This document shows positions 34,150 through 43,146 of a DNA stretch of 62,205 nt, in pieces (the first letter of the stretch is position 1; each line of letters begins with the position of its first letter). Origin of the DNA: CAVQGF01 sp045807945. GTDB lineage: Bacteria; Acidobacteriota; Terriglobia; Terriglobales; Acidobacteriaceae. The stretch is taken from positions 1 to 62,205 of the forward strand of contig JBJMGI010000102.1 of NCBI GenBank assembly GCA_045807945.1. The letters are read 5' to 3'. A program made the translations under genes and the position numbers. Below the pieces are notes generated by a model. The model saw nothing but the letters and a program-made list of their open reading frames with translations, ran no database searches and was not told where the DNA came from.

Positions 34150-34517
34150 TTATCGCTTGGATGAAAAACTTTGCACGCCGGAGTCGACGTCATCGAATAC
34201 TTGGAATAGTGCGAGCAGGCTCACCAGCTTCAACACCTTGCGTGGACGCTCCTGCAGCGCGACCAGGCGGCAGTCTCCTTGCCGGTTACGCGAAGAAGTC
34301 ATCGCCTGTACCAGGATTCCGATTCCGGAGGAGTCCAGAAAGGTGACTTCTTCCATGTCGAGCAACCAGTTGTAGCGGCGGTGCTCAACCGTTCCGCCAG
34401 CCGCGAGCGCACGTCGTGGATAGTCGGCTCGCCCAGGGCTAATTTGCCGCGGATCTTGATTACATCAACCCCCGCGACCGGGCGCACCGATACGGTTTTC
34501 GCTTCCGTTGGTTTCAT
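34150..34517 (-). pseudogene. STAS-domain anti-anti-sigma-like protein, frameshifted
   Basis: From ATG 34517 the first 45 codons (TVSVRPVAGVDVIKIRGKLA, then VRSRLAERL) match the N-terminal half of a SpoIIAA-like STAS domain. The second half, with the phospho-acceptor segment EEVTFLDSSGIGILV, lies in another frame and ends at TAA 34150-34152. Adding one base at about 34387-34389 would join the halves as RLAERL-x-EHRRYNWLLDMEEV. An intact protein would have about 122 residues and would antagonise an anti-sigma kinase when its serine is unphosphorylated. It is either a real lesion or a sequencing error. Confidence 0.75.
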
Positions 34518-34533
34518 GGGACCCGGCCGGCGG

Positions 34534-35298
34534 CTATTTTTTCAGCGTGGCCGCGAAGAAGTCGCTGATCCGCTTCTTCGCATCCGCCGTGGCCTCGGGA
34601 TTGTATCCCTTCCCATTGATCGGGTTCTGGAAACCGTGGCCGGCATCGGGGTAGATCTTAAAGTCCACCGGATTTCCATTCGCTTTCATCTGCGCTTCGA
34701 ACTTGTGGACGGCCTCCGGCGGGATTCCCTGGTCCTTCCCGCCAAAATTGCCCAGCATCTTGGCGTGAATCGCCTTTACATCGCTGTCGGACTCCGGCAA
34801 CGGGCCGTAGTTCACGACCGCTGCCGCGAGGGTGGGCTCCGCGACCGCGAGCTGCGCGGAATAGCCGCCTCCCATGCACCATCCGATGGAGCCGATCTTG
34901 TTGGCGTCCACGTTCGGCTGCGATTTCAAATACGCCACCGCACCTTGCAAGTCGCGCATGGCGCGTTCTCGAGGAAGTCCGCTCATCAGCTCATGGGCTT
35001 CGTCGCGCGTCGTCGCCACTTTTCCGCGGTAGAGGTCGACGGCGAGGGTCTCATAGCCCTGGAATGCCAGATCCTGGGCCTGCTGCTTCACCCAGTCGTT
35101 TAGTCCCCACCACTCCTGTATGACGACGATGGCCGGCAGCTTCGTGCCCCCTCTCGTCGCAGGGGTGTACAGAATACCGGAGACGGTCTCATCTCCACTC
35201 TCGTAAGAAACCGTCTTCGAGCTGACCTTTGAGTCTGCAGCAGCCGCGAAAACACCAAAGCAGATGATTGCAATGAACAACAAAAGAATGCGCTTCAT
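34534..35298 (-). CDS. Exported dienelactone hydrolase family protein
   Basis: The 254-residue protein has a signal peptide (ILLLFIAIICFGVFAAAA) and the alpha/beta-hydrolase layout of dienelactone hydrolase. It shows QEWWG with the conserved Glu (62), the cysteine nucleophile in GSIGWCMGGG (141), and YPDAGHGF with the catalytic His. Classical DLH opens lactone rings in chloroaromatic breakdown, but exported members act on unknown esters. Its ATG overlaps the stop of the GNAT gene by four bases (ATGA), so the two are translationally coupled. Confidence 0.92.
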   Translation of the reverse strand: MKRILLLFIAIICFGVFAAAADSKVSSKTVSYESGDETVSGILYTPATRGGTKLPAIVVIQEWWGLNDWVKQQAQDLAFQGYETLAVDLYRGKVATTRDEAHELMSGLPRERAMRDLQGAVAYLKSQPNVDANKIGSIGWCMGGGYSAQLAVAEPTLAAAVVNYGPLPESDSDVKAIHAKMLGNFGGKDQGIPPEAVHKFEAQMKANGNPVDFKIYPDAGHGFQNPINGKGYNPEATADAKKRISDFFAATLKK

Positions 35299-35798
35299 CC
35301 TTGCCTCCCTGATTGAGATTTCTTCAGATCCAACTCCAGATACAACGTGCCCGGCTGTGGATTCGCGCGGTACGGCGCGATCTCCTCAAACCCGAGCCTC
35401 TGGTACATCTTCACTGCAGCTGCCATTTCGGATGGCACGGTATCGAGCCGCACGCGGCCGTAGCCGATCTCGCGCGCGGCTTCAATGATCGCGTTCGTCA
35501 GCGCCAAGCCGACGCACTTGCCGCGGAACGCCGGGCGCACATACAACCGCTTCATTTCAGCAACATCCGGCTCAAACTCATGCAGCGCCACACACCCGGC
35601 GGCTTGGGAGTCGATATACGCGATCAACAATCGCCCTCTCGGCGGAGCATAGTCCCCGGGGAGTCCGGCGAGTTCTTTATCGAAGTTCTGGAAGCAAAGG
35701 GAGAAGCCGAGAGATGCTCCGTACTCCTGAAAAAGTGTGCGGGCAAGCGCGATCTGCTCCGGAGTCTTGGCCTGTTCGAGATGAGCGGTTGCGATCAT
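35295..35798 (-). CDS. GNAT family N-acetyltransferase
   Basis: The 167 residues form a GNAT fold with KRLYVRPAFRGKCVGLALTN as the acetyl-CoA pyrophosphate loop (usual form R/Q-x-x-G-x-G/A) and YQRLGFEEIAPY as the C-terminal motif. Such enzymes acetylate amino groups of small molecules or proteins; the substrate is unknown. The gene is coupled to the downstream dienelactone hydrolase through an ATGA overlap. Confidence 0.9.
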   Translation of the reverse strand: MIATAHLEQAKTPEQIALARTLFQEYGASLGFSLCFQNFDKELAGLPGDYAPPRGRLLIAYIDSQAAGCVALHEFEPDVAEMKRLYVRPAFRGKCVGLALTNAIIEAAREIGYGRVRLDTVPSEMAAAVKMYQRLGFEEIAPYRANPQPGTLYLELDLKKSQSGRQG

Positions 35799-35838
35799 GT
35801 GCTTCAGGATGCTCGCGCAGCATCGCCCGATTCGGAAA

Positions 35839-36585
35839 CTACCCCATCAACATTCCGCCGTTGACCTTCAGCACGTTCCCCGTGATGTATCCCGCCTCTT
35901 CAGAGGCCAAGAAGCACACGGCGTTAGCAATGTCGGCATCTGTTCCCGTTCGGCCGAGCGGAATCATCTTCAAGGCTTCCTGCTTCACTTCGGGAGAAAG
36001 CGTCTCGGTCATGGCAGTCTCGATAAAACCGGGCGCGATCGCATTTGCCGTGATGCCGCGCGAGGCGACCTCGCGTGCCACCGCCATCGTCAGCCCGATC
36101 AGCCCGGCTTTCGATGCCGAATAGTTGGCCTGCCCCGCCTGGCCGGTCTGTCCAAAAACACTGCTGATGTTGATGATGCGCCCCCAGCGCTGCTTCAGCA
36201 TGGAACCGAGTACCGCTTGAATGCAGAGGTGGGCGCCCGTGAGGTTGGTATTCAGCACCGTGTCCCAATCGGCCCGCTTCATGCGCAGGACGAGTGTGTC
36301 GCGGGTCACGCCGGCGTTGTTGACCAGGATCTCGATCTTCCCAAACTTCTCAATCACAGCCTTGACGCCCTGCTTGATCGAGTCCTCGTTGGCGACGTCG
36401 ATCTTGAAAGCAGCGGCCTCGCCGCCGGCGTCGGTGATCTCCTTCACCGCCTGTTGCAGCTTTTCTTCATTTCGGGCCGCCAGCGCGACTTTCGCCCCAC
36501 CCTTAGCCAGCCCCATGGCGCATGCCCGGCCGATTCCTTGAGAGGCTCCCGTGACCAACGCCACGCGTCCTTTGAGGGAAAGCAT
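35839..36585 (-). CDS. fabG: 3-oxoacyl-[acyl-carrier-protein] reductase FabG
   Basis: FabG uses NADPH to reduce 3-oxoacyl-ACP in fatty acid elongation. I chose ATG 36585 because AAGGAG lies five bases upstream; a TTG one codon earlier is in frame. The product is 248 residues, standard for the family. It has the cofactor loop TGASQGIG, NNAG, the catalytic ISS, Y-x-x-x-K in NYSASK (Tyr 155, Lys 159) and the closing ITGNVLKVNGGMLM. As a lone gene, a role in another short-chain reductase reaction cannot be excluded. Confidence 0.93.
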   Translation of the reverse strand: MLSLKGRVALVTGASQGIGRACAMGLAKGGAKVALAARNEEKLQQAVKEITDAGGEAAAFKIDVANEDSIKQGVKAVIEKFGKIEILVNNAGVTRDTLVLRMKRADWDTVLNTNLTGAHLCIQAVLGSMLKQRWGRIINISSVFGQTGQAGQANYSASKAGLIGLTMAVAREVASRGITANAIAPGFIETAMTETLSPEVKQEALKMIPLGRTGTDADIANAVCFLASEEAGYITGNVLKVNGGMLMG

Positions 36586-36748
36586 CAACTCTCCTTGGCG
36601 GCAAGCCCGCCCTGCGACTCGCGATTATAAATTGCCGATTAAGGGTTAACTCGCCTGACAACAGCAGGTTTACTCATGCCATCTCATTCAGGGCTGCCTC
36701 TGGTTTCGCTGGCGGCGAAATAAATACGGTACCCAAGGGCCCCGCACC

Positions 36749-38122
36749 ATGGTTCAAGATCGGTCTTCTCTCACCAAGTTCAATCTCACCAGGCTCCTTA
36801 TACTCGGCCTTTTAGTTGTCTTTGTCGTGTTTCTGCAGGCATGTGGCGGCGGTAGCTCGAATAGTTCCAGCAACAACAATGGAGATGGCGGCCCGACTCC
36901 TGGCAGCAACAATCCCGGAAACATCAACGCCGTCAACCATGTCGTATTCATGCTGCAGGAGAACCGCAGCTTCGATAACTACTTCGGAAAGATGAACGAT
37001 TACCGCGCTACCAGGGGGTTGAGCACCGATGTAGATGGGATTCCCCCGCAGGGCTTCACAAACCCAGCGTTCGACGGGCTGACGCTGGTCGGGTCATTCC
37101 GGTGGAACAGCGTATGTCACGAAGAGGTAAGCCCTGGCTGGAGAGAAAGCCACCGGCAATTTAATCGCAACGACCCAGCCTCAAGCGTCGGTGCCAATGA
37201 TGGTTTCGTGTACTCAGCCGCCAATTACAGCCGCAACACCGGCGGTGCTGACGTGCAAGGTATTCGCGCAATGGGCTATTACGATGAAGGCCATCTGCCC
37301 TACTACTACTTCATGGCAAGCCAGTTCGGTACGTCAGATCGTTTTTTCTCTTCTATCCTGACCAACACGCCGGCGAACCGCCTGTACTCTTTTGCCGCAA
37401 CCTCGGCGGGTTTCACCCGGTTGCCCACTCATTCTATTAACGTGCCCACGATCTGGAGCCGGTTAGAGGACAAAGGCATCTCCTGGAAGATCTACTCCGA
37501 CAAGCCGGGCTCAACTACGCTCAGCTTTTTCCAGCCTTTCGCGCGTCAGCATATGGACCACATTTTCCCTTACGCGCAGTTCATGACTGATGCGAAGAAC
37601 GGGACTTTGCCGAGCGTCGCCTTTATCCAAAACCAGACAAGCAAAGATGAACACCCGACCGCAAATATCCAGGCCGGCGCTGCGTTCGCTTCCACGTTCA
37701 TCAATGCGCTGATGCAGGGCCCCAACTGGAAGGATTCCGTCTTCTTCCTGAGTTATGACGAGGCCGGCGGCATCTATGACCACGTTTCGCCACCCAATGC
37801 TCCAGCGCCCGACGCTATCCAGCCCATCGACGACTCGCCCGACGGCCCATTCGTCGGTTTCGATCGCTACGGCTTCCGCATCCCGTTCATGGCGATTTCA
37901 CCGTTTACGAAGCCGGGCTTCGTCTCGCACACTGTCGCCGACAACACGGCCATCCTCAAGTTCATTGAGACACGCTTTGGACTTTCGAACCTGACCGCGC
38001 GCGATGCAGCGCAGCCCGACTTGCAGGAGTTCTTTGACTACGCTGGCGTGCCCAATGCGACCCCGCCGAGCCCGCCTGCGCAGCCCACGAACGCTCCCTG
38101 CTACTACAACGCTATTCCGTAA
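36749..38122 (+). CDS. Phosphoesterase (phospholipase C / acid phosphatase family) lipoprotein
   Basis: The N-terminus has a membrane-targeting stretch ending in LQACGGG, a lipobox with Cys at about 32, followed by a Ser/Asn-rich linker. From residue 61, HVVFMLQENRSFDNYFG is the opening motif of bacterial phospholipase C and AcpA-type phosphatases. Later HPTANIQAGAAF and FLSYDEAGGIYDHV hold further metal-binding residues. The enzyme should sit in the envelope facing outward and release phosphate from phospholipids or other phosphoesters. It diverges from fabG and converges with the antiporter gene. Confidence 0.92.
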   Translation: MVQDRSSLTKFNLTRLLILGLLVVFVVFLQACGGGSSNSSSNNNGDGGPTPGSNNPGNINAVNHVVFMLQENRSFDNYFGKMNDYRATRGLSTDVDGIPPQGFTNPAFDGLTLVGSFRWNSVCHEEVSPGWRESHRQFNRNDPASSVGANDGFVYSAANYSRNTGGADVQGIRAMGYYDEGHLPYYYFMASQFGTSDRFFSSILTNTPANRLYSFAATSAGFTRLPTHSINVPTIWSRLEDKGISWKIYSDKPGSTTLSFFQPFARQHMDHIFPYAQFMTDAKNGTLPSVAFIQNQTSKDEHPTANIQAGAAFASTFINALMQGPNWKDSVFFLSYDEAGGIYDHVSPPNAPAPDAIQPIDDSPDGPFVGFDRYGFRIPFMAISPFTKPGFVSHTVADNTAILKFIETRFGLSNLTARDAAQPDLQEFFDYAGVPNATPPSPPAQPTNAPCYYNAIP

Positions 38123-38126
38123 GGGA

Positions 38127-39392
38127 CTACTCCGAAGAATCGCGCACTACGGCCTCGCTTGCACTCGCAGCGAGGCCGGTTCGCATGTCCCCGATCCGCT
38201 CAAGCGAGCTCGCCGGTGCTGGCGCAACGCCCGGCTCCGCAGCAACATCGCGGAAGAGCACTCGTAGTACCGGCGGCGCGAAAATAGTGGTCGCCGCGGT
38301 CATGAAGATCACGATTGCATAAGCGCTCGGCGAAACCATATTCATCTGTAACCCGATCAAGGCCACGATCAATCCCACCTCGCCGCGCGGCGTCATGCCG
38401 ACTCCGACCTGCATCGCCGTCTGATAACCCTTGCCGAGCACCGGCAGCCCACAACCCACTATCTTCGCAATGATCGCGAGCACGCAGATGATCACCGCAG
38501 AGACCACCAGTTGGGGCGTCAGTACTCGCAGATCGAGTCGCGCGCCCATAGTGAAGAAGAAGAACGGTGCCAGGAATTCGTTGATCGCCTCCACTCGCGG
38601 TTGCAGATTCCAACGCGGCGAGAAGTCGGAGAATGTGAGCCCGGCAAAGAACGCGCCGATGATCGCCGCCAGCCCGATCTTCTCCGCGGCGACCGAAAGT
38701 CCCAGGCAGATGGTCAGCGCCAGTATCAGTTGTGGATTATGCGTCGAGAGCCGCCCGATGTTGGGCGAGACGCGCCGCATCACGCGCGGCGCCACGAACA
38801 GCATGAAGACGCAGAACGCCAGAGCTTCGAACGTTAGCACCGTCAGCTGCAGCCACTTCACTCCGCCGACCGACGCTAATCCCACCACGAACGCCAGCAG
38901 GATCATGCCGATGATGTCGTCGAGCACGGCGGCACCCAGAATGATCTTGGCCGCGAGCGTCTTCAGCGCGTCCAGGTCGCGCAGCACTCGGGCCGTGATC
39001 CCGACGCTGGTCGCGACCATGGCAGCAGCTACGAATGTGCTCTCGTGAATGGGATGGCCGCTCAGTTCCATGTAGCCGAAGCCGAGCACGAACGGCAGCG
39101 CGATTCCTCCCAGCGCCACCCCTGTAGCTTCCCTTCCGACTTTGAGCAGATCTTTAGGCCGGGTCTCCAGGCCTACTGTGAACAGCAAGAAGATAGCGCC
39201 CAGTTCCGCGATTGACATCACAGTCGGGCTGGGAATCACCCATTTCAGGGTGAAGGGCCCAAACACCACGCCCGAGAGGATCTCCCCGAGCACGGCCGGC
39301 ATTTTCAGCCGCTCGAACAGCTCTCCCCCGAGTTTGGCCGCCACAAAAATGACGAACAGCTCAAAGAGCAGAGTTTGGGTATCGTGCGGCAT
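38127..39392 (-). CDS. CPA2-type monovalent cation/proton antiporter
   Basis: The 421-residue protein has about 12 membrane helices and matches the Na+(K+)/H+ exchanger domain. Typical features are LKMPAVLGEILSGVVFGP near the start, VAAAMVATSVGITARVL, AAVLDDIIGMILLAFVVG with the paired acidic ion-binding residues, and GVGMTPRGEVGLIVALIG. No C-terminal TrkA-N domain is present. It would exchange Na+ or K+ for protons at the inner membrane for pH or salt balance. Confidence 0.92.
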   Translation of the reverse strand: MPHDTQTLLFELFVIFVAAKLGGELFERLKMPAVLGEILSGVVFGPFTLKWVIPSPTVMSIAELGAIFLLFTVGLETRPKDLLKVGREATGVALGGIALPFVLGFGYMELSGHPIHESTFVAAAMVATSVGITARVLRDLDALKTLAAKIILGAAVLDDIIGMILLAFVVGLASVGGVKWLQLTVLTFEALAFCVFMLFVAPRVMRRVSPNIGRLSTHNPQLILALTICLGLSVAAEKIGLAAIIGAFFAGLTFSDFSPRWNLQPRVEAINEFLAPFFFFTMGARLDLRVLTPQLVVSAVIICVLAIIAKIVGCGLPVLGKGYQTAMQVGVGMTPRGEVGLIVALIGLQMNMVSPSAYAIVIFMTAATTIFAPPVLRVLFRDVAAEPGVAPAPASSLERIGDMRTGLAASASEAVVRDSSE

Positions 39393-39565
39393 AGGTCGCA
39401 GAGCAGAACACTTTGCCAGAGGGTCTCTCTAATTTTCTACGCTGATTGCATTCTGCGCGCCACTGAAATCGAAAACTGCTGCTCTCGAGAAGCCGAACAA
39501 CGTAACCAAGAGGCAAAACATCCAACCGTTCTCAGCCTGACGCTTCTTGCCGCCTGGAGGGATTC

Positions 39566-40234
39566 ATGGCACGAAATCTGATGCTTCGCTGGGCCAAAAC
39601 GCCCTTCTACTTCAACTCGGCCGCACACCTGACGCGCATCGGCAATCAGCGCGCGATGAACCTGGGCGAGTTCGCGCAGGCCCTTGAGAAAGTTCCGGAA
39701 GATGCGATCTTCCAGCACACCTTCCAAACCCTGCAGGAGCACCACTATATCCAGGAAGGCTTTTCGAACGACTTCGCCCATTGGACCTACGCTTCCTGCA
39801 ACGAAATAGAATTGGCGGAACGTCTCTCCAGTGTTGACGTCCGCGAATACACGTCGATCAAAGCGTTGCGAGACCGCATTCTCGGTATCGTCAGCGAGTA
39901 CCTGAAGCGAAACGAACGCGCGCGCGAACGCGCCGCCTTCGAGCCTTTTTACTTCTGCGCGTCAGACACCATCGTCATCCCCACTCCCTGGGTGGCGCGC
40001 AACGTCAGCGAATTTGCGGAAGCGATGCGCAAGGTCAGCATCCACAGCATCCACTACCACTTCATCAATGCGCGCTTGCGGCTCAAGCTCAACACCAACG
40101 ACTTTTCTCTTTGGCTGGAGAACGACCTCGAACTCGGCGCTCTGGCTGATCGCATCAACCGCATCGATATCTACACGTCAACGCTCAACGACGTACGCAA
40201 CCAGATCCTGCGCGTCGTCGAGAACGCAGCCTAA
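39566..40234 (+). CDS. DUF5752 family protein next to a TreT-like glycosyltransferase
   Basis: The 222-residue protein has FYFNSAAHLTRIGNQRAMNL at the start and a second related block FYFCASDTIVIPTPWVARNV near residue 130, so it looks internally duplicated. This matches DUF5752, which I know only as a family that neighbours trehalose-synthase-type glycosyltransferases. GGAGG lies six bases before the ATG. The TreT-like gene follows 41 bases later on the same strand, so a joint function is likely. The biochemical role is not known. Confidence 0.75.
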   Translation: MARNLMLRWAKTPFYFNSAAHLTRIGNQRAMNLGEFAQALEKVPEDAIFQHTFQTLQEHHYIQEGFSNDFAHWTYASCNEIELAERLSSVDVREYTSIKALRDRILGIVSEYLKRNERARERAAFEPFYFCASDTIVIPTPWVARNVSEFAEAMRKVSIHSIHYHFINARLRLKLNTNDFSLWLENDLELGALADRINRIDIYTSTLNDVRNQILRVVENAA

Positions 40235-40275
40235 AGCAAACGTCCCTGCCGCCAAAGCATCACAAGTGAGGAACT

Positions 40276-41703
40276 ATGGCTGAGAAAGACAAGAAGATTG
40301 CGACTCCGAACGCGACCGAGCCGTTGCGCGGCGTGAAATCGGGACCCGAGAAGACCGCGGACGAGAACACCGCTGGCGAAAACACAATGATCGAGCGCCG
40401 CAACACCGAGCCGGCGACGCCGCCCGTGCGTGAACGCCGAAAATACAAAGTCTCGGAGACGCCTCCGCCTCCTCCTCCGCCGCCCAAGCTGAACGACTAC
40501 GCCGCGATCATCGGCCAGCCGGAGATCGATGAGATCCGCTACATCGCGCGCCTGCTGCGCGGCAAGACAGTGAAGATGGTGAACTCCACCGCCGTCGGCG
40601 GCGGCGTGGCAGAGATCCTGAACCGCCTCATCCCGCTGATGCAGGAGCTCGAAGTCCAGACCAAGTGGGAAGTCATCACCGGCGGCAACGACTTCTTCGA
40701 AGTCACCAAGGGTTTCCACAACGCCCTGCACGGCGGCGATTATCACCCGACCAAAGAGATCTTCGATATTTTCCTGATGTACAACGAGCAGAACCGCCAG
40801 CGCATGGAATTCGTCGAGGACCTGTTCGTCATCCACGATCCGCAGCCAGCGGCGCTCATCCGCTCGAAGGAGCGCAACCGCGGCAAGTGGATCTGGCGCT
40901 GCCACATTGATCTATCGAATCCCCACCGCGAAGTTTGGAATTTCCTGAAGCCGTTCGTCGAGCAGTACGACGCGACAATCTTCTCTTCTCCGGCGTTCAC
41001 TCGCCAGCTTTCGGTGCCGCAGTATCTTTTCTATCCCAGCATCGACCCGCTCTCGGAGAAGAATAAAGATCTCGACGAAGCCTACGTGCAAAAGGTCTGC
41101 GACGACTTCGGCATTGACCGCAAGCGCCCCGTCATCACCCAGATCTCACGTTTCGACCGCCTGAAAGATCCAGTTGGCGTGATCCAGGCGTACAAACTCG
41201 CAAAGAAATATGTCGATTGCCAGCTCGTGCTCGCCGGCGGAGGCGCCAGCGACGATCCCGAAGGCGCGGTCGTGCTCGCGGAAGTGATGCAGGAAGCGGG
41301 CGACGATCCCGATGTGATCATCCTCAATCTGCCGCCGTGGTCGGCTCTCGAGATTAACGCGCTACAACGCGCCTCAAATATCGTGATCCAGAAATCGCTT
41401 AAAGAAGGTTTCGGCCTGACCGTTACTGAAGCGCTCTGGAAGAACAAGCCTGTCATCGCGGGTGCGGTTGGCGGGATTCCCACGCAGGTCATCCACAAGC
41501 TTACCGGCGTGCTGGTCCATTCGGTCGAAGGATGCGCGTATCAGATCCGGTACCTGCTCACGCATCCGGAATTCGCCGCGCAACTCGGCCGCAACGGTCA
41601 CGAGCACTCGAAGGAAAACTTCCTGCTCACGTCCAACGTGAAGCGCTGGCTGATCCTCTACCAGCAGATGCTCGGCCTGAACAAACCGGTGAAGGTCGCA
41701 TAG
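40276..41703 (+). CDS. treT: TreT-like trehalose synthase, GT4 glycosyltransferase
   Basis: TreT joins an NDP-glucose donor and glucose into trehalose, a stress protectant. The 475-residue protein has a disordered, charged first 65 residues with a proline run. A GT-B fold follows with VNSTAVGGGVAEILNRL, the IHDPQPAALI segment and the C-terminal donor-site motif SLKEGFGLTVTEALWKNKPV (E-x7-E). The proline-rich extension is unusual. Donor nucleotide and acceptor are inferred from the family. It is flanked by DUF5752 and a membrane glycosyltransferase on the same strand. Confidence 0.88.
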   Translation: MAEKDKKIATPNATEPLRGVKSGPEKTADENTAGENTMIERRNTEPATPPVRERRKYKVSETPPPPPPPPKLNDYAAIIGQPEIDEIRYIARLLRGKTVKMVNSTAVGGGVAEILNRLIPLMQELEVQTKWEVITGGNDFFEVTKGFHNALHGGDYHPTKEIFDIFLMYNEQNRQRMEFVEDLFVIHDPQPAALIRSKERNRGKWIWRCHIDLSNPHREVWNFLKPFVEQYDATIFSSPAFTRQLSVPQYLFYPSIDPLSEKNKDLDEAYVQKVCDDFGIDRKRPVITQISRFDRLKDPVGVIQAYKLAKKYVDCQLVLAGGGASDDPEGAVVLAEVMQEAGDDPDVIILNLPPWSALEINALQRASNIVIQKSLKEGFGLTVTEALWKNKPVIAGAVGGIPTQVIHKLTGVLVHSVEGCAYQIRYLLTHPEFAAQLGRNGHEHSKENFLLTSNVKRWLILYQQMLGLNKPVKVA

Positions 41704-41745
41704 CCAAGAAGCCTCGGCGGGTGAGATACAATCCGCCGACGCTTC

Positions 41746-43146
41746 ATGCTCAACAGCCGCCGTTTTCTTATCCTCAATCTGATCGGATACGCCGCTCTGT
41801 TCGCGGTGAACGCTCTCCATGTTCCCTGGACGTCCCAGGGCGAGGAAGCCAAGCGGCTCCTCTTCGGGCGCGAGACTACGTATCTCATCGTCGCCGCCCA
41901 AATGATTGTGATGCTGTACCTTTTCGCGCTGTATTTTCTTGCGTTGCGGAATTGGAAAGAGCTTCAATTCTCGGTCACTCAGGTTGTGACGATTGCGACA
42001 GCCAGCGCTTTCGCTGCGTGGTGCAGCGTGCCGGGCGTGAACTCCGCCGATCCCTGGGCGTATCTCGAGTTCGGACGCATGGCCGGCGTGCACGGCATGA
42101 ACCCCTATCTGCACGCTTATCCCGAGGTACACGATTCGTATTCGCCCTACGCGTGGTTTCCGTTGACGATGCCTTACGGCCCCGTAGTTTTGCTGTCACT
42201 CATTCCTGCCGCATGGGTCTCGACCATCAACTTTCTCGCCGCCATCTTCTTCATGAAGCTCGAATGGCTCGCCGCCTACGCCGCGAGTACATGGTTGTTG
42301 CTGCGGATCCTGCAGCGCATCTCGCCCGATCCGACCTACGGACTATTTCTCTTCGCGCTGAACCCGCTGCTGCTTCTTGAGCTGATCGTCACCGGCCACA
42401 ACGATGGCCTCGTGATCCTTTTCGCGCTGCTCTCTTTGTTTTTCCTGCAAAAGGAACGCGGCGCACTCGCGCTCTGGTCAGCGCTGCTGTGCGTGCTGGT
42501 GAAGTTGTCCGGGATTCTGCTGCTGGTGGGGATTGCGATTTTGCTTCTTCGCAGACGCGACTGGAAAAGTTTGTCGCTCGCAGGCGCGGCAGTCGCGCTC
42601 ACACTGTTCGTATCGAAGGTAACCCTCCTTCCGACCGCAGCCACCTGGCGCAACCTAACCAATCCAAACACCGTCATCAACTTCAATTCGCTGCACGGGT
42701 GGCTGCTCTTTGAGCTGACCCCTCGCATCCAGTCGCTCTACTTAAATCGGCCGCTCAGCGGACCGCGGCTGGTGATTGCCGGCTTATTCGCCCTCTTCTG
42801 CCTGTGGCGCCTGCTTCGCATCCGCGACTTCGCCAGCCTGATCACCGAAACCGCGAACATGACCATCGCGCTGATCGTCCTCTACTCCGGACAATTCTTC
42901 TCCTGGTACCTCACTTGGCTCTTCCCATACGCGGCGTTAACAAACTCCAAGCGCCTGCGCCAGGGCGTGCTGCTCTATTCCTTCACTGCGCTCTGGCTGT
43001 ATTCGATTCCAATTCTTTGGGTAGAAACCAACTTGCCTCTGCGGATCGCGCGTTGGGCGCTTGCTCACGTTGCGCCGCTCGCTCGCCTTATTATTCCTTC
43101 GCGTGCAGCCGCCGAATCGGCCAAACCAGCACCTTCATCCGCTTAG
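41746..43146 (+). CDS. GT-C / GT87-like polyprenol-phosphate-sugar glycosyltransferase
   Basis: The 466 residues carry about ten membrane helices. The first outer loop reads NSADPWAYLEFGRMAGVHG and NPYLHAYPEV, the place where GT-C enzymes keep catalytic acidic residues. FNLLLLELIVTGHNDG-like sequence (NPLLLLELIVTGHNDGLVI) is typical of the DUF2029/GT87 group, which transfers mannose from a lipid carrier. The acceptor is unknown. It follows treT by 43 bases. Its 3' end overlaps the convergent DUF2071 gene by 56 bases. Confidence 0.82.
   Translation: MLNSRRFLILNLIGYAALFAVNALHVPWTSQGEEAKRLLFGRETTYLIVAAQMIVMLYLFALYFLALRNWKELQFSVTQVVTIATASAFAAWCSVPGVNSADPWAYLEFGRMAGVHGMNPYLHAYPEVHDSYSPYAWFPLTMPYGPVVLLSLIPAAWVSTINFLAAIFFMKLEWLAAYAASTWLLLRILQRISPDPTYGLFLFALNPLLLLELIVTGHNDGLVILFALLSLFFLQKERGALALWSALLCVLVKLSGILLLVGIAILLLRRRDWKSLSLAGAAVALTLFVSKVTLLPTAATWRNLTNPNTVINFNSLHGWLLFELTPRIQSLYLNRPLSGPRLVIAGLFALFCLWRLLRIRDFASLITETANMTIALIVLYSGQFFSWYLTWLFPYAALTNSKRLRQGVLLYSFTALWLYSIPILWVETNLPLRIARWALAHVAPLARLIIPSRAAAESAKPAPSSA

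Noticed and set aside
34096..34375. Plus-strand frame opposite the STAS gene
   Set aside because: Composition is Ser/Arg-rich without any domain and it opposes a recognisable STAS sequence.
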